Below, in pieces: positions 1-9,285 of a DNA stretch of 64,000 nt. Both the position numbers and the translations under genes were made by a program. The notes beneath the pieces were generated by a model. That model did no database searches and was not told the DNA's origin. It worked only from the letters and a program-made list of their open reading frames with translations. Every line of letters starts with the position of its first letter. Position 1 is the first letter of the stretch. Source of the DNA: Phycicoccus sp. Soil748 (GTDB lineage: Bacteria; Actinomycetota; Actinomycetes; Actinomycetales; Dermatophilaceae); NCBI RefSeq assembly GCF_001428025.1, contig NZ_LMSC01000007.1:101636-165635 (forward strand), read 5' to 3'.

Positions 1-1412
1 TTGGAGAAGAACGTGCCGATGAAGTTGTCGGCCGAGTTGTAGTCACCGGTCCAGCCGAGCAGCCACGCGTCGTAGCCGCCGTTGTCGACGGTGTCGAGGT
101 AACCACCGTTCCACGGCTTGGTGCTGACGTTGACCTTGATGCCGACCTTCTCGAGGTCACCGCGCAGGGCCTCGTAGATCTTCTGCGGGTTCGGCATGTA
201 GGGCCGCGACACGTCGGAGGGGTAGGCGAAGTTGAGGGTCATGCCCTCGGCGCCGGCCTCCTTGAGGAGGCTCTTGGCCTTCTCCGGGTCGTACGGGTAG
301 GCCTGCAGGCTCTTGTTGTAGCCCGCGACGGTCTCCGGCATGAACTGCGTCGCGACCATGGCGCCCTCGGGCAGCTGGGTCTTGACGAGCTGGTCGCGGT
401 TCATGGCGTAGTAGAGCGCCTGACGGACCTTGAGGTCCTTGAGCTTGGGGTTCTTCGCCGGGTTCAGGCCGACGTAGAGGATGTTGAACGCCGGGCGGAT
501 CAGCAGCTGGTTGCCCGAGTCCTTCAGGCCCTTCCAGTCGGCCGGGTTCGGCAGGTCGTAGCCGTCGATGCTGCCGGCCTCGAGCTCCTGGCGACGGGTC
601 GACTCGTCGGGGATGATCTTGAAGACGATCTTCTTGGTCTTCGGCTTCTCGCCCCAGTAGGAGTCGTTGGCGACGAGCGTGACCGTCTTGTTGGCCTCGT
701 CGAACTTCTCGAGCTTGTAGGGGCCGGTGCCGACCGGGTTCTTGGAGTACGCCGGGTAGCCGAAGCCCTCACCCTGCTTGGTGACGTTGTTGGCGTCGCC
801 CGCCTTGAGCGCCTTGGGCGACTGCATGGAGAACGAGTCCAGCGACAGGGCGGTGGGGAACTTCGAGGTGGGGCGGCTGATCTTGATGACGGCCGTCATG
901 TCGTCCTTGGCCGTGCAGCCCTGGTAGAGGGCGTTCTTGGCGTCGGACTTGAACGAGCCCATCACGTCGGCCCAGTAGCCGGCGGGGCCACCCGCGGCGA
1001 CCTCGTTCTGGTCGAACATGCGCTCGAAGTTGTAGCAGACGGCCGCCGCGTTGAACGGCTCGCCGTCCCAGAACTTGACGCCCTCGCGCAGCGTGAACGT
1101 CCACTCCTTGCCGTCCGAGGAGGCCTCCCACTTGGTGGCCAGCTCCGGCTCGATGTCGGCGGTCCCGGGCTTGATGCCGACCAGGCCCTCCATCATCTGC
1201 CGGGTGACCCGGAAGGTCTCGCCGTCGGTGGCGTAGAAGGGGTCGAAGAGCTCCGGGGCTCCGGCCGCGCCGAAGGTGATGGTGTCCTTGTTGTTGCTGC
1301 CGCTGCCCGACGAGCCGCTGCCGCTGTCCCGGTTGGACTGCGCGCAAGCAGCAAGGGTGAGGGCCAGCGTCGTCGCCAAGACGACCGGGGTCGCCTTCCG
1401 CGTGAGCTTCAT
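1..1412 (-). CDS. ABC transporter substrate-binding lipoprotein, family 5 (3' end outside window)
   Basis: This is the N-terminal 470 or so residues of a peptide/nickel/opine-type extracellular solute-binding protein, which would deliver substrate to an ABC importer on the outer face of the membrane. The ATG at 1412 gives a signal peptide with lipobox LAAC (lipidated Cys23), followed by a Ser/Gly/Asn-rich linker. The mature part has typical family-5 phrases such as FTLREGVKFWDGEPFNA and KVRQALYYAMNRDQ. The reading frame runs off the window edge, so the C-terminus and any permease genes cannot be seen. It is divergent from the Nudix gene. Substrate is unknown; the family assignment is firm. 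Confidence 0.93.
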   Translation of the reverse strand, partial: MKLTRKATPVVLATTLALTLAACAQSNRDSGSGSSGSGSNNKDTITFGAAGAPELFDPFYATDGETFRVTRQMMEGLVGIKPGTADIEPELATKWEASSDGKEWTFTLREGVKFWDGEPFNAAAVCYNFERMFDQNEVAAGGPAGYWADVMGSFKSDAKNALYQGCTAKDDMTAVIKISRPTSKFPTALSLDSFSMQSPKALKAGDANNVTKQGEGFGYPAYSKNPVGTGPYKLEKFDEANKTVTLVANDSYWGEKPKTKKIVFKIIPDESTRRQELEAGSIDGYDLPNPADWKGLKDSGNQLLIRPAFNILYVGLNPAKNPKLKDLKVRQALYYAMNRDQLVKTQLPEGAMVATQFMPETVAGYNKSLQAYPYDPEKAKSLLKEAGAEGMTLNFAYPSDVSRPYMPNPQKIYEALRGDLEKVGIKVNVSTKPWNGGYLDTVDNGGYDAWLLGWTGDYNSADNFIGTFFS

Positions 1413-1589
1413 GAATACCTCGCTTGGTGTGCGAACGTTGGTCGACCCGGTCGGGCGCCAAAGGTGGTGCTGGTGAAGCCGCCCGCAGGGGCGCGCCGAG
1501 GCGCAAACCTTCTACGGTTGGTCGCAGACCCTAGCGAGAAGTGCGGTGGGTGAACCCCCACGCCGCGGAAATTAACAAAAGTGAGACCC
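1413..1589. other. Divergent intergenic region
   Basis: About 177 bases separate the binding-protein gene (minus strand) from the Nudix gene (plus strand), so both promoters should lie here. On the minus strand a weak sigma-70-like candidate is TTCACC followed 15 bases on by TAGGGT, near 1530-1556; the spacing is short and the call is tentative. A purine-rich stretch just 5' of 1412 may be its ribosome binding site. No strong inverted repeat was seen. Confidence 0.35.
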
Positions 1590-2027
1590 ATGTCCGGAAG
1601 AGCCCAGCTGCCCCCCGTACGGGCCGTCGTCGGTGCCGCCCTGGTCGACGACCTGGAGGCGCCCACGAGGCTTCTCGGTGCGCGCCGTACGGAGCCCTCG
1701 GCCCTGGCGGGCGGCTGGGAGTTCCCGGGCGGGAAGGTCGACCCGGGCGAGTCTCCGCAGGAGGCGCTGCACCGCGAGCTCGGCGAGGAGCTCGGCGTGT
1801 CGGTGGTGCTCGGGGAGCAGCTGCCGGGCCCGCTGGAGGACGGCCGCTGGCCGTTGGGGGACGCCTACGCCATGACGGTCTGGTGGGCCGTCGTGGTGGA
1901 CGGCGAGCCGGCGCCGCTGGAGGAGCACGACGAGGTGCGGTGGCTGACCGCGCAGGACCTGTACGGCGTGCCCTGGCTGGCCGCGGACCTCCCCATCGTG
2001 GACGCGGTCGCCGCCCGCCTGCGCTGA
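1590..2027 (+). CDS. Nudix hydrolase (MutT-like)
   Basis: This 145-residue protein has a complete Nudix box from about residue 47 to 70 (GGKVDPGESPQEAL, then HRELGEELGV), fitting the G-x5-E-x7-REUxEExGU pattern that holds the catalytic metals. The preceding GGWEFPGG and the small size resemble MutT-type 8-oxo-dGTP pyrophosphatases, which clean oxidised nucleotides from the pool. Nudix substrates cannot be read reliably from sequence, so the substrate is inferred. I chose ATG 1590; an in-frame GTG at 1581 would add three residues. The gene ends 64 bases before typA and may be transcribed with it. Confidence 0.9.
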   Translation: MSGRAQLPPVRAVVGAALVDDLEAPTRLLGARRTEPSALAGGWEFPGGKVDPGESPQEALHRELGEELGVSVVLGEQLPGPLEDGRWPLGDAYAMTVWWAVVVDGEPAPLEEHDEVRWLTAQDLYGVPWLAADLPIVDAVAARLR

Positions 2028-2091
2028 GCCTCGAACGAGCCCCCACCCCGGGTGGTCGGGAGCACGGCCAATTCCTGAGACAATGGTGCTC

Positions 2092-3975
2092 ATGCCCATG
2101 AAGACCCGCGGTGACATCCGCAATGTCGCCATCGTTGCCCACGTCGACCACGGAAAGACCACGCTGGTCGACAAGATGCTCTGGGAGGCCGGCGCCTTCG
2201 GCGAGCACCAGCACGTCGACGAGCGCGCGATGGACTCCGGTGACCTCGAGCGGGAGAAGGGCATCACCATCCTGGCGAAGAACACCGCGATCCACTACGC
2301 CGGCAAGGCGGCCGCCGACGCGGGCCTGTCCGACGGCGCCACCATCAACATCATCGACACCCCCGGCCACGCCGACTTCGGTGGCGAGGTCGAGCGCGGC
2401 CTGTCGATGGTCGACGGTGTCGTGCTCCTCGTCGACGCGTCCGAGGGCCCGCTGCCGCAGACCCGCTTCGTGCTGCGCAAGGCGCTCGCGGCCAAGATGC
2501 CCGTCGTCCTGTGCATCAACAAGGTCGACCGCCCCGACTCGCGCATCGCCGAGGTCGTCGACGAGGTCTACGAGCTGTTCATGGACCTCGACGCCGACGA
2601 GCACCAGATCGAGTTCCCCATCGTCTACGCCTCCGCCAAGAACGGTCGCGCCTCGATGACCCGCCCGGACAACGGTGGCCTCCCGGACGCCGACAACCTC
2701 GAGGCCCTGTTCGCGACGATCCTGTCGACGATCCCCGCCCCGACGTACGACGACGAGGCGCCGCTGCAGGCCCACGTCACCAACCTCGACGCCTCCAACT
2801 TCCTCGGCCGCCTCGCGCTGCTGCGCGTGCACAACGGCACGATCAAGAAGGGCCAGCACGTCGCGTGGTGCAAGGTCGACGGCACGGTCGAGCGCGTCAA
2901 GATCACCGAGCTGCTCATGACCGAGGCGCTCGAGCGCAAGCCCGCCGAGTCGGCCGGCCCCGGCGACATCATCGCCATCGCCGGCATCCCCGAGATCATG
3001 ATCGGCGAGACCCTGGCCGACGCGGAGAACCCCATCCCGCTGCCCGTCATCACCGTCGACGAGCCCGCCATCTCCATGACCATCGGCACCAACACCAGCC
3101 CCATGGTGGGCCGTGTGCGTGGGTCGAAGGTCACCGCGCGCATGGTCAAGGACCGCCTCGACAAGGAGCTCATCGGCAACGTGTCGCTGCGCGTCCTCAA
3201 CACCGAGCGCCCCGATGCCTGGGAGGTCCAGGGCCGTGGCGAGCTGGCGCTCGCCATCCTCGTCGAGCAGATGCGCCGCGAGGGCTACGAGCTGACGGTC
3301 GGCAAGCCGCAGGTGGTCACCCGGGAGGTCGACGGCAAGACGCACGAGCCGGTCGAGCGCCTCACGATCGACACCCCCGAGGAGTTCCTCGGGCCGATCA
3401 CGCAGATCATGGCCGCCCGCAAGGGCCGCATGGAGCAGATGACCAACCACGGCACCGGCTGGATCCGCATGGAGTTCCTCGTGCCGTCGCGCGGGCTCAT
3501 CGGCTTCCGCACCGAGTTCCTCACCGAGACCCGCGGCACCGGCATCGCCCACCACGTCTTCGAGGACTACGAGCCGTGGTTCGGCCCGATCGTGACCCGC
3601 ACCAGCGGCTCGCTCGTCTCGGACCGCACCGGCGTCGTCACGGCCTACGCCATGGTCAACCTCCAGGAGCGCGGCACGCTGTTCGTCGAGCCGACCACCG
3701 AGGTCTACGAGGGCATGATCATCGGCGAGAACTCCCGCGCCGACGACATGGACGTCAACATCACCAAGGAGAAGAAGCTCACCAACGTGCGCGCCTCCTC
3801 CTCCGACAACTTCGAGAAGATCGTGCCCCCGCGCAAGCTCAGCCTCGAGCAGTCGCTGGAGTTCTGCCGCGAGGACGAGTGCGTCGAGGTGACCCCGGAG
3901 GCCGTCCGCATCCGCAAGGTCGAGCTCGACCAGACCCTGCGCGCCCGCGCCGCTGCCCGGGCGCGCAACGCCTGA
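2092..3975 (+). CDS. typA: Translational GTPase TypA/BipA
   Basis: This is a ribosome-associated GTPase of the EF-G/LepA superfamily, involved in ribosome assembly and stress or low-temperature growth in other bacteria. The G1 motif AHVDHGKTT, the switch sequence LEREKGITI, G3 DTPGHADF and G4 NKVDRPD all lie in the first 150 residues. Domain II, the EF-G-like domains III and V, and the BipA-specific C-terminal domain follow; the length of about 627 residues is normal. In-frame ATGs at 2083, 2092 and 2098 compete, and no clear Shine-Dalgarno decides; 2092 gives MPMKTRGDIRN, closest to family starts. A lipoprotein gene follows after about 10 bases. Confidence 0.97.
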   Translation: MPMKTRGDIRNVAIVAHVDHGKTTLVDKMLWEAGAFGEHQHVDERAMDSGDLEREKGITILAKNTAIHYAGKAAADAGLSDGATINIIDTPGHADFGGEVERGLSMVDGVVLLVDASEGPLPQTRFVLRKALAAKMPVVLCINKVDRPDSRIAEVVDEVYELFMDLDADEHQIEFPIVYASAKNGRASMTRPDNGGLPDADNLEALFATILSTIPAPTYDDEAPLQAHVTNLDASNFLGRLALLRVHNGTIKKGQHVAWCKVDGTVERVKITELLMTEALERKPAESAGPGDIIAIAGIPEIMIGETLADAENPIPLPVITVDEPAISMTIGTNTSPMVGRVRGSKVTARMVKDRLDKELIGNVSLRVLNTERPDAWEVQGRGELALAILVEQMRREGYELTVGKPQVVTREVDGKTHEPVERLTIDTPEEFLGPITQIMAARKGRMEQMTNHGTGWIRMEFLVPSRGLIGFRTEFLTETRGTGIAHHVFEDYEPWFGPIVTRTSGSLVSDRTGVVTAYAMVNLQERGTLFVEPTTEVYEGMIIGENSRADDMDVNITKEKKLTNVRASSSDNFEKIVPPRKLSLEQSLEFCREDECVEVTPEAVRIRKVELDQTLRARAAARARNA

Positions 3976-3985
3976 CCTCGGACGG

Positions 3986-5728
3986 GTGCCGGTGCAGACC
4001 GACCACCGTCACAGGCCACCAGCGCGGCTGACCGCCGCGCTGGTGGTCCTCGTCGTCGCGGTGCTGGCGGCCGCCGGCTGCAGCCGGGGCTCGAAGGAGG
4101 AGGACGCCGGCGGCGTACCCGGCCGGCTGTCCGTGCTCTCCCTGGGGCCGGTCGCCACGTGGGACCCCCAGCGGCTCGCCACACCCCAGGACATCGCGTT
4201 CGCGGGGCGCACGTTCATCCGCACCCTGACCGCCCACCCGGCCGGCCCCGACGCCGCAGCCCGGCGCGAGGTGGTCGGTGACCTCGCCACCGACGCCGGC
4301 ACCCACGACAAGACCCTCAAGGTCTGGTCCTTCACCCTGCGCGACGGGGTGACCTGGCAGGACGGGACGCCGGTCACGTGTGCCGACGTCAGCTACGGCG
4401 TCTCACGGTCCTTCGGCAAGCCGTTCGCCACCGAGGGCCTGAACTACCCCCTGGCCTACCTCGACATCCCGCGCAAGGCCGACGGGACCTCGACCTACAC
4501 CGGTCCGTGGCAGGGTGCCGGCCAGGCGTCGTACGACAAGGCCGTGAGCTGCAAGGGCTCGACGGTGACCTTCCGGCTCAGCACGCCGATGGTGGACTTC
4601 AACCAGGTGGTGGCGCTGTCGGTCTTCGCACCGGTCAAGAAGGCCAACGACCGCGGGTCCAAGGACCCGTACGCGGTGTTCTCCAGCGGGCCCTACCAGC
4701 TCAAGGGCGGCTGGGACCCGAGCGCCGGCGGCACCTTCGTGCGCAACCCCCACTGGCAGCGGGCCTCGGACCCCATCCGCAAGGCGGGCCCCGACTCGGT
4801 GGAGTACGTCGAGGGCACGGAGTCGCAGACGGCCGTGCAGCAGGTCATCAACGACGAGGGCGACCGCAAGCAGGCCGTCACCCTCGACTCGGCCCCGCCG
4901 GCGATGCAGCAGCACGTGCTGTCCGACGACGGCCTGCGCCGCCGGGCCATCAACCCCACCGCGCAGTTCGTCGACTACCTCGCGCCGTCGACCGGGTCCG
5001 GGGTCATGCGCAGCCCCGAGGTGCGCAAGGCGCTCGCCCTGGCCACCAACCGGGAGGGCTACATCACCGCCCTCGGTGGCCCGAGCGCGGCCGAGCCCGC
5101 CTACAGCCTCATCGGTCCCGCCCTGCCGGGCCACAGCGACGCCGACGTCATCGGCGGCGGCCCCACGGGCGACACTGCCCGGGCCCGCACCGAGCTGGCG
5201 GCCTCCGGGCTGACGCTGCCGGTGAGGATCCGGGTGGCCTACCGCTCGACCCCGACCGCCGACAAGGCGATGGCCGCCCTGAGCAACGGGTGGGAGGACG
5301 CCGGCTTCTCCGTGCAGCTGCAGCCGGTCGAGAAGGACTACTTCGAGACCATGTCCCGCCCGGGGCAGGCCAAGCGCACCGACGTGTTCTGGGCCAACTG
5401 GGCGCCGGCGTGGCCCTCGGCCTCCACGGTCATCCCGCCCCTGTTCGACAGCCGGCTCAACCTCACCCCCAGCGGCACCGGCCGCGACCTCGGGGGCTTC
5501 GCCGACGCGGCCGTCGACCGGGAGATCAGCCGGATCTCCACCGTGGCCGACCCGGCGGCACAGGCCGCGGCGTGGGCCGAGCTGGACGCGCGCCTGGCGT
5601 CGCAGGGGGCCTTCGTGGCCCTCGCGCAACGGCGCTCGATGTTCGTCGCGGGCACGTCCGTGACCGGGCTGTCCGCCAACGAGGCGCTGGGCGGCTTCGT
5701 CGACCTCGCGACCGTGGGTGTGGGATAG
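3986..5728 (+). CDS. ABC transporter substrate-binding lipoprotein, family 5
   Basis: A 580-residue extracellular solute-binding protein of the oligopeptide type. The GTG start gives a hydrophobic signal peptide ending in lipobox AAGC (Cys32), so it should be a membrane-anchored lipoprotein. The mature part has recognisable family-5 phrases (FTLRDGVTWQDGTPVTCADV, VRKALALATNREGY). It begins 10 bases after typA and its stop lies just before mshB, so it sits inside a plus-strand gene run without any ABC permease or ATPase. Either the permease is encoded elsewhere, or it serves another importer. It is the second family-5 binding protein in 6 kb. Substrate unknown. Confidence 0.9.
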   Translation: MPVQTDHRHRPPARLTAALVVLVVAVLAAAGCSRGSKEEDAGGVPGRLSVLSLGPVATWDPQRLATPQDIAFAGRTFIRTLTAHPAGPDAAARREVVGDLATDAGTHDKTLKVWSFTLRDGVTWQDGTPVTCADVSYGVSRSFGKPFATEGLNYPLAYLDIPRKADGTSTYTGPWQGAGQASYDKAVSCKGSTVTFRLSTPMVDFNQVVALSVFAPVKKANDRGSKDPYAVFSSGPYQLKGGWDPSAGGTFVRNPHWQRASDPIRKAGPDSVEYVEGTESQTAVQQVINDEGDRKQAVTLDSAPPAMQQHVLSDDGLRRRAINPTAQFVDYLAPSTGSGVMRSPEVRKALALATNREGYITALGGPSAAEPAYSLIGPALPGHSDADVIGGGPTGDTARARTELAASGLTLPVRIRVAYRSTPTADKAMAALSNGWEDAGFSVQLQPVEKDYFETMSRPGQAKRTDVFWANWAPAWPSASTVIPPLFDSRLNLTPSGTGRDLGGFADAAVDREISRISTVADPAAQAAAWAELDARLASQGAFVALAQRRSMFVAGTSVTGLSANEALGGFVDLATVGVG

Positions 5729-5732
5729 GCAG

Positions 5733-6659
5733 GTGACCACCCCCGCCACCGAGGCCCGGCCGGCCCTGCTGCTCGTCCACGCCCACCCCGACGACGAGAC
5801 CCTGACGACGGGCATCACCATGGCCCGCCACGTCCGCGACGGGCACCGGGTCCACGTGCTGACCTGCACCCTCGGGGAGGAGGGGGAGGTCATCCCGGCC
5901 GAGCTGCACCACCTCGACGCCCAGCACTCCGACGCGCTGGGTGCGCACCGGCGTGAGGAGCTGCGGGCCGCCATGGCCGCGCTCGGCGTGACCCACGAGG
6001 TGCTGGGGGAGGACCCCGCTGCCGGCCGGCTCTCGGTCTTCCGCGACTCCGGCATGGCGGGGGTCGACCTACCGCCCCGGCCCGACACGTTCGTCGGCGC
6101 CGACCTCGGTGCCGCTGCCGCCATGGTCGCCGACGTCCTACGCCGCGTGCGCCCCGCCGCCGTCGTCACCTACGACGAGCACGGAGGCTACCTCCACCCC
6201 GACCACGTGCAGACCCACCGGGTCACCTGCGCGGCCGTCGCCTCGCTGCCTGCCGACGAGCGTCCCCTGCTCTACGCGGTCCTCACGCCGGCCTCGTGGG
6301 CGAGGGAGGACCGCGAGTGGCTGCGGGCGCACCCTCCGGCCGAGCCGTGGAGCCTGCCCGACCCCGATGGCGACTACCCGCCGTCGGTGGTCGACGACGC
6401 CGTGGTCACCCACGAGGTCGTGGAGCCCGGGCTCGTGGAGGCGCAGGCCGGGGCGCTGCGCCACCACGTCACCCAGGTGACCGTGGGCGCCGACGGACAC
6501 ACCTTCGCCCTGTCCAACGACATCGCGGCGCGGTTGTCCGGCCGCGAGGGCTTCGCCCTGCTCGACCCGGAGACGGGGCGCCCCGTTCCCGGAGTCGGCG
6601 GCGCTGGCGGCGACCCCGCCCCGGCCCGACGCACCCACCTGCTGGAGGAGTCCCTGTGA
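5733..6659 (+). CDS. mshB: N-acetyl-GlcN-Ins deacetylase (mycothiol biosynthesis)
   Basis: MshB removes the acetyl group from GlcNAc-inositol in the pathway to mycothiol, the main low-molecular-weight thiol of actinobacteria. The N-terminal AHPDDE motif (residues 17-22) and a downstream HPDH (His155 region) are the zinc ligands of the PIG-L/LmbE fold. TCTLGEEGEVIP close behind the first motif is characteristic of MshB rather than of other PIG-L proteins, and 308 residues is the family length. GTG 5733 follows the upstream stop by four bases; a GTG at 5718 would overlap it. Its stop overlaps the flavin reductase start, so the genes are translationally coupled. Confidence 0.93.
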   Translation: MTTPATEARPALLLVHAHPDDETLTTGITMARHVRDGHRVHVLTCTLGEEGEVIPAELHHLDAQHSDALGAHRREELRAAMAALGVTHEVLGEDPAAGRLSVFRDSGMAGVDLPPRPDTFVGADLGAAAAMVADVLRRVRPAAVVTYDEHGGYLHPDHVQTHRVTCAAVASLPADERPLLYAVLTPASWAREDREWLRAHPPAEPWSLPDPDGDYPPSVVDDAVVTHEVVEPGLVEAQAGALRHHVTQVTVGADGHTFALSNDIAARLSGREGFALLDPETGRPVPGVGGAGGDPAPARRTHLLEESL

Positions 6660-7150
6660 GCGACGCGGTCGACCGTGACCAGTTCCGCCTGGCCATGGGA
6701 CGGTTCGCCACGGGCGTCACCGTCCTGACGACGCTGGCCGGCGGTCACGACCACGCCATGACCGCCAACGCCATCACCTCGGTGTCGATGGACCCGCTGC
6801 TCGTGCTCGTCTGCGTGGAGGTCGACGCCAGGTTCCACGACGCCGTGACGGAGGCAGGGGTCTGGGGCGTCAGCATCCTCGGCGCCGAGCAGCGCGCCGT
6901 CGCCCAGTGGCTCTCGACCCAGGGCCGGCCGCTTCACGGCCAGCTCGACCGGGTCGCGCACCACCGTGGAGGAGCGACGGGTGTCGCGCTCCTCGACGGT
7001 GCCCTCGCCACGATCGAGTGCCGGACGACGGACGTCCACCCCGCAGGTGACCACAGCATCGTGGTCGGCGAAGTAGTGTCCCTGACGAGCAACGAGCACC
7101 CGACGGCCGCGCTGGTCTACTACCGCAGCCGCTACGAGGTCCTGAGGTGA
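6656..7150 (+). CDS. Flavin reductase family protein
   Basis: A 164-residue protein of the flavin reductase-like FMN-binding family, which uses NAD(P)H to reduce flavin or binds flavin for a two-component monooxygenase. The N-terminal MGRFATGVTVLT and the segment NAITSVSMDPLLVLVCV are typical of the split-barrel fold. GTG 6656 overlaps the mshB stop and has GGAGGAG just upstream, so this start is well supported. The stop overlaps the VanW gene. There is no oxygenase partner next door; the link to mshB may reflect only operon packing. Confidence 0.88.
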   Translation: MSDAVDRDQFRLAMGRFATGVTVLTTLAGGHDHAMTANAITSVSMDPLLVLVCVEVDARFHDAVTEAGVWGVSILGAEQRAVAQWLSTQGRPLHGQLDRVAHHRGGATGVALLDGALATIECRTTDVHPAGDHSIVVGEVVSLTSNEHPTAALVYYRSRYEVLR

Positions 7151-8832
7151 TGGGAGTGGGCGTGAAGGAAGGCGGCTCCGCCGGGCTGAGGCTCGGTGTC
7201 GCGGTGGCGGTCCTGCTCGCGGGGTACCTCGGGCTGGCGTGGTTCCTCGGGCGGCACGTGCCTGCCAACACCTCCGTGGCGGGCGTGCCCATCGGCGGTA
7301 TGGCGCCGGCCTCCGCCGAGAGGACGCTGCAGCGCGCGCTCGCGCCCAAGGAGAAGGCCAAGCTCACGCTGAGCGCCGGGGACAAGTCCGTGCAGCTCGA
7401 CCCTGCCGCCGCCGGGCTCCGGTTCGACCTCGCCGGCACGGTCGACGGCCTGAGCGGGTTCAGCCTCAAGCCGGCCGACCTGTGGGACCGCCTCACCGGC
7501 GGCCAGGAGGAGCAGCTGAAGACCTCCGTCGACCGGCAGCAGCTCGAGAACGCCGTCAAGGGCGTCCAGCCCCGGCTCGAGACGCAGGCGGTGCAGGGCG
7601 GCATCACGTTCCCCTCGGGCAGGGTCTCGGTCGTGCGTCCCGTCGTGGGCCAGAAGCTCTCCGTGCCGGGCACCGCCGACGAGGTCGCCGCGCGCTGGCC
7701 CGCCAAGGGCGCCGTGGCCGCCAAGCTCGACACCCTGGCGCCGTCCGTGTCCGCCGACGAGGTCGTCCGGGCGGTGAAGGAGTTCGCGACGCCTGCAATG
7801 TCGGGACCGGTCACCATCGCCGTGGGGTCCAAGCGGTTCGCGCTCAAGCCCGCGCAGTACGCGCCGGCGATCGCCATGAAGCCGGGCGAGGACGGCCGCC
7901 TCGCGCCCGACGTCGACACCACCAAGCTGCTCGCCTCGGTCCACGCGGCGGCGGCCACCGCGGGCGTGGAGACCAGGGCACGGGACGCGAAGATCCTGTT
8001 CCGCGGCACGAAGCCCACCGTGGCGCCGGCCGTCACGGGGGTGGGCCTCGACGACAGGTCCGTCGTCGCCGCGTTCGTGCCCGCCCTGACCTCGGCCACG
8101 CGCACCGCCACGGTGAAGAGCACCGTGGTCCAGCCGAAGCTGACGACCGCGCAGGCGGTCAAGATCATGCCCAAGGAGGTCATCTCGACCTTCACGACCA
8201 ACCTGCCGTACAACCCGCCGCGCACGGAGAACATCCAGATCGCCGCGCGGACGCTCAACGGCACCTACGTCGGCCCCGGCGAGCAGTTCAGCCTCAACAA
8301 GGTGCTGGGCCAGCGCACCGCCGCGAAGGGCTACAACGAGGCTCCGGTCATCGTCAACGGACGCCTGACGAAGGACTACGGCGGCGGCATCTCCCAGCTG
8401 TCCACCACGACCTTCAACGCCGCGTTCTTCTCCGGTGTGCGCATCGAACAGTACCTGCCGCACAGCTTCTACATCTCCCGCTACCCCGAGGGCCGCGAGG
8501 CGACCATCTCCTGGCCCGACGTCGACCAGAAGTGGACCAACGACACCGGCTACGGGATCCTCATCCAGGCCGTCGCCACGGACAAGACCGTCACGGTGAC
8601 GTTCCACGGCACCAAGGTCTGGGACGTCGAGGCCGTGAAGGGCCCGCGCCGCAACGTGATCCAGCCCAAGCGCATCGTCGACGACAAGAAGGGCTGCGTC
8701 CCGCAGACGCCGACCCCCGGGTTCGACGTGACGGTCTCCAGGATCTTCAAGAAGGCGGGGAAGGTGGTCAAGACGTCGCAGTTCTCGACGCACTACATCC
8801 CCGAGGACGACGTCGTCTGCACCAACCCGTAA
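7150..8832 (+). CDS. VanW family protein, membrane-anchored
   Basis: A 560-residue protein with one N-terminal membrane segment (about residues 12-30), an extracellular part resembling the peptidoglycan-binding repeats found next to VanW domains, and a C-terminal VanW domain. The VanW part starts near PYNPPRTENIQIAA and has the conserved GPGEQFSLNKVLG and GGGISQLSTTTFNA. VanW was named from vancomycin-resistance clusters but has no proven activity; a cell-wall role is inferred. ATG 7150 overlaps the upstream stop; GTG 7147 is equally possible. It is convergent with the VOC gene, leaving a 3-base gap without room for a terminator. Confidence 0.88.
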   Translation: MGVGVKEGGSAGLRLGVAVAVLLAGYLGLAWFLGRHVPANTSVAGVPIGGMAPASAERTLQRALAPKEKAKLTLSAGDKSVQLDPAAAGLRFDLAGTVDGLSGFSLKPADLWDRLTGGQEEQLKTSVDRQQLENAVKGVQPRLETQAVQGGITFPSGRVSVVRPVVGQKLSVPGTADEVAARWPAKGAVAAKLDTLAPSVSADEVVRAVKEFATPAMSGPVTIAVGSKRFALKPAQYAPAIAMKPGEDGRLAPDVDTTKLLASVHAAAATAGVETRARDAKILFRGTKPTVAPAVTGVGLDDRSVVAAFVPALTSATRTATVKSTVVQPKLTTAQAVKIMPKEVISTFTTNLPYNPPRTENIQIAARTLNGTYVGPGEQFSLNKVLGQRTAAKGYNEAPVIVNGRLTKDYGGGISQLSTTTFNAAFFSGVRIEQYLPHSFYISRYPEGREATISWPDVDQKWTNDTGYGILIQAVATDKTVTVTFHGTKVWDVEAVKGPRRNVIQPKRIVDDKKGCVPQTPTPGFDVTVSRIFKKAGKVVKTSQFSTHYIPEDDVVCTNP

Positions 8833-8835
8833 GGG

Positions 8836-9243
8836 TCAGCTGACGAGGTGGGCGTACGGGTCGGGGCGCTCGGACTCGCTGCGCAGCACGCAGAACTCGT
8901 TGCCCTCGGGGTCGAGCATGGTGACCCACCCGCCGCCGCCCTCGACCCGCAGGTCGGCGAACACCCGCGCGCCGAGGCCCAGCAGGCGCTCGACCTCCTC
9001 CTCCCGGGTCGCGTCGGTGGGGGAGAGGTCGAAGTGCAGCCGGTTCTTGACGACCTTGCCCTCGGGCACCTCGATGAACAGCACGCGCTGGCGCCCGTCA
9101 CTCGAGAAGATCATGCACTCCTCGTGCCCCGGCAGGTTGGGGTCGCGCGGGTCCTCGCCGAACCCGAGCACCTGCCCCCACCAGACGGACTGGGCGTAGG
9201 CGTTGCTGGAGTCGACGGTGGTGTGGGAGATGCGTGACGTCAT
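8836..9243 (-). CDS. VOC family (glyoxalase/bleomycin resistance-like) protein
   Basis: A 135-residue protein with the paired beta-alpha-beta-beta-beta modules of the vicinal oxygen chelate superfamily. The first module ends around VLFIEVPEGK; the second carries GWVTMLDPEGNEFCVL, the usual C-terminal VOC signature with its Glu metal ligand. The N-terminal half begins RISHTTVDSSNAYAQSVWW, reminiscent of single-domain VOC proteins of unknown substrate. I chose ATG 9243; a GTG at 9252 would add three residues. No neighbour points to a substrate. Confidence 0.85.
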   Translation of the reverse strand: MTSRISHTTVDSSNAYAQSVWWGQVLGFGEDPRDPNLPGHEECMIFSSDGRQRVLFIEVPEGKVVKNRLHFDLSPTDATREEEVERLLGLGARVFADLRVEGGGGWVTMLDPEGNEFCVLRSESERPDPYAHLVS

Positions 9244-9285
9244 GGCTCCCACTGTCGTGGGCCGCCGCGGTCCGGCGCCAGCCCT

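Noticed and set aside
1531..3555. 674-residue open frame on the minus strand
   Set aside because: It is antisense to typA, whose motifs are certain. The protein has the Asp/Val/Gly/His bias of a shadow frame in GC-rich DNA.
4403..6169. 588-residue open frame on the minus strand
   Set aside because: It lies opposite the second binding lipoprotein and mshB and has no recognisable domain.
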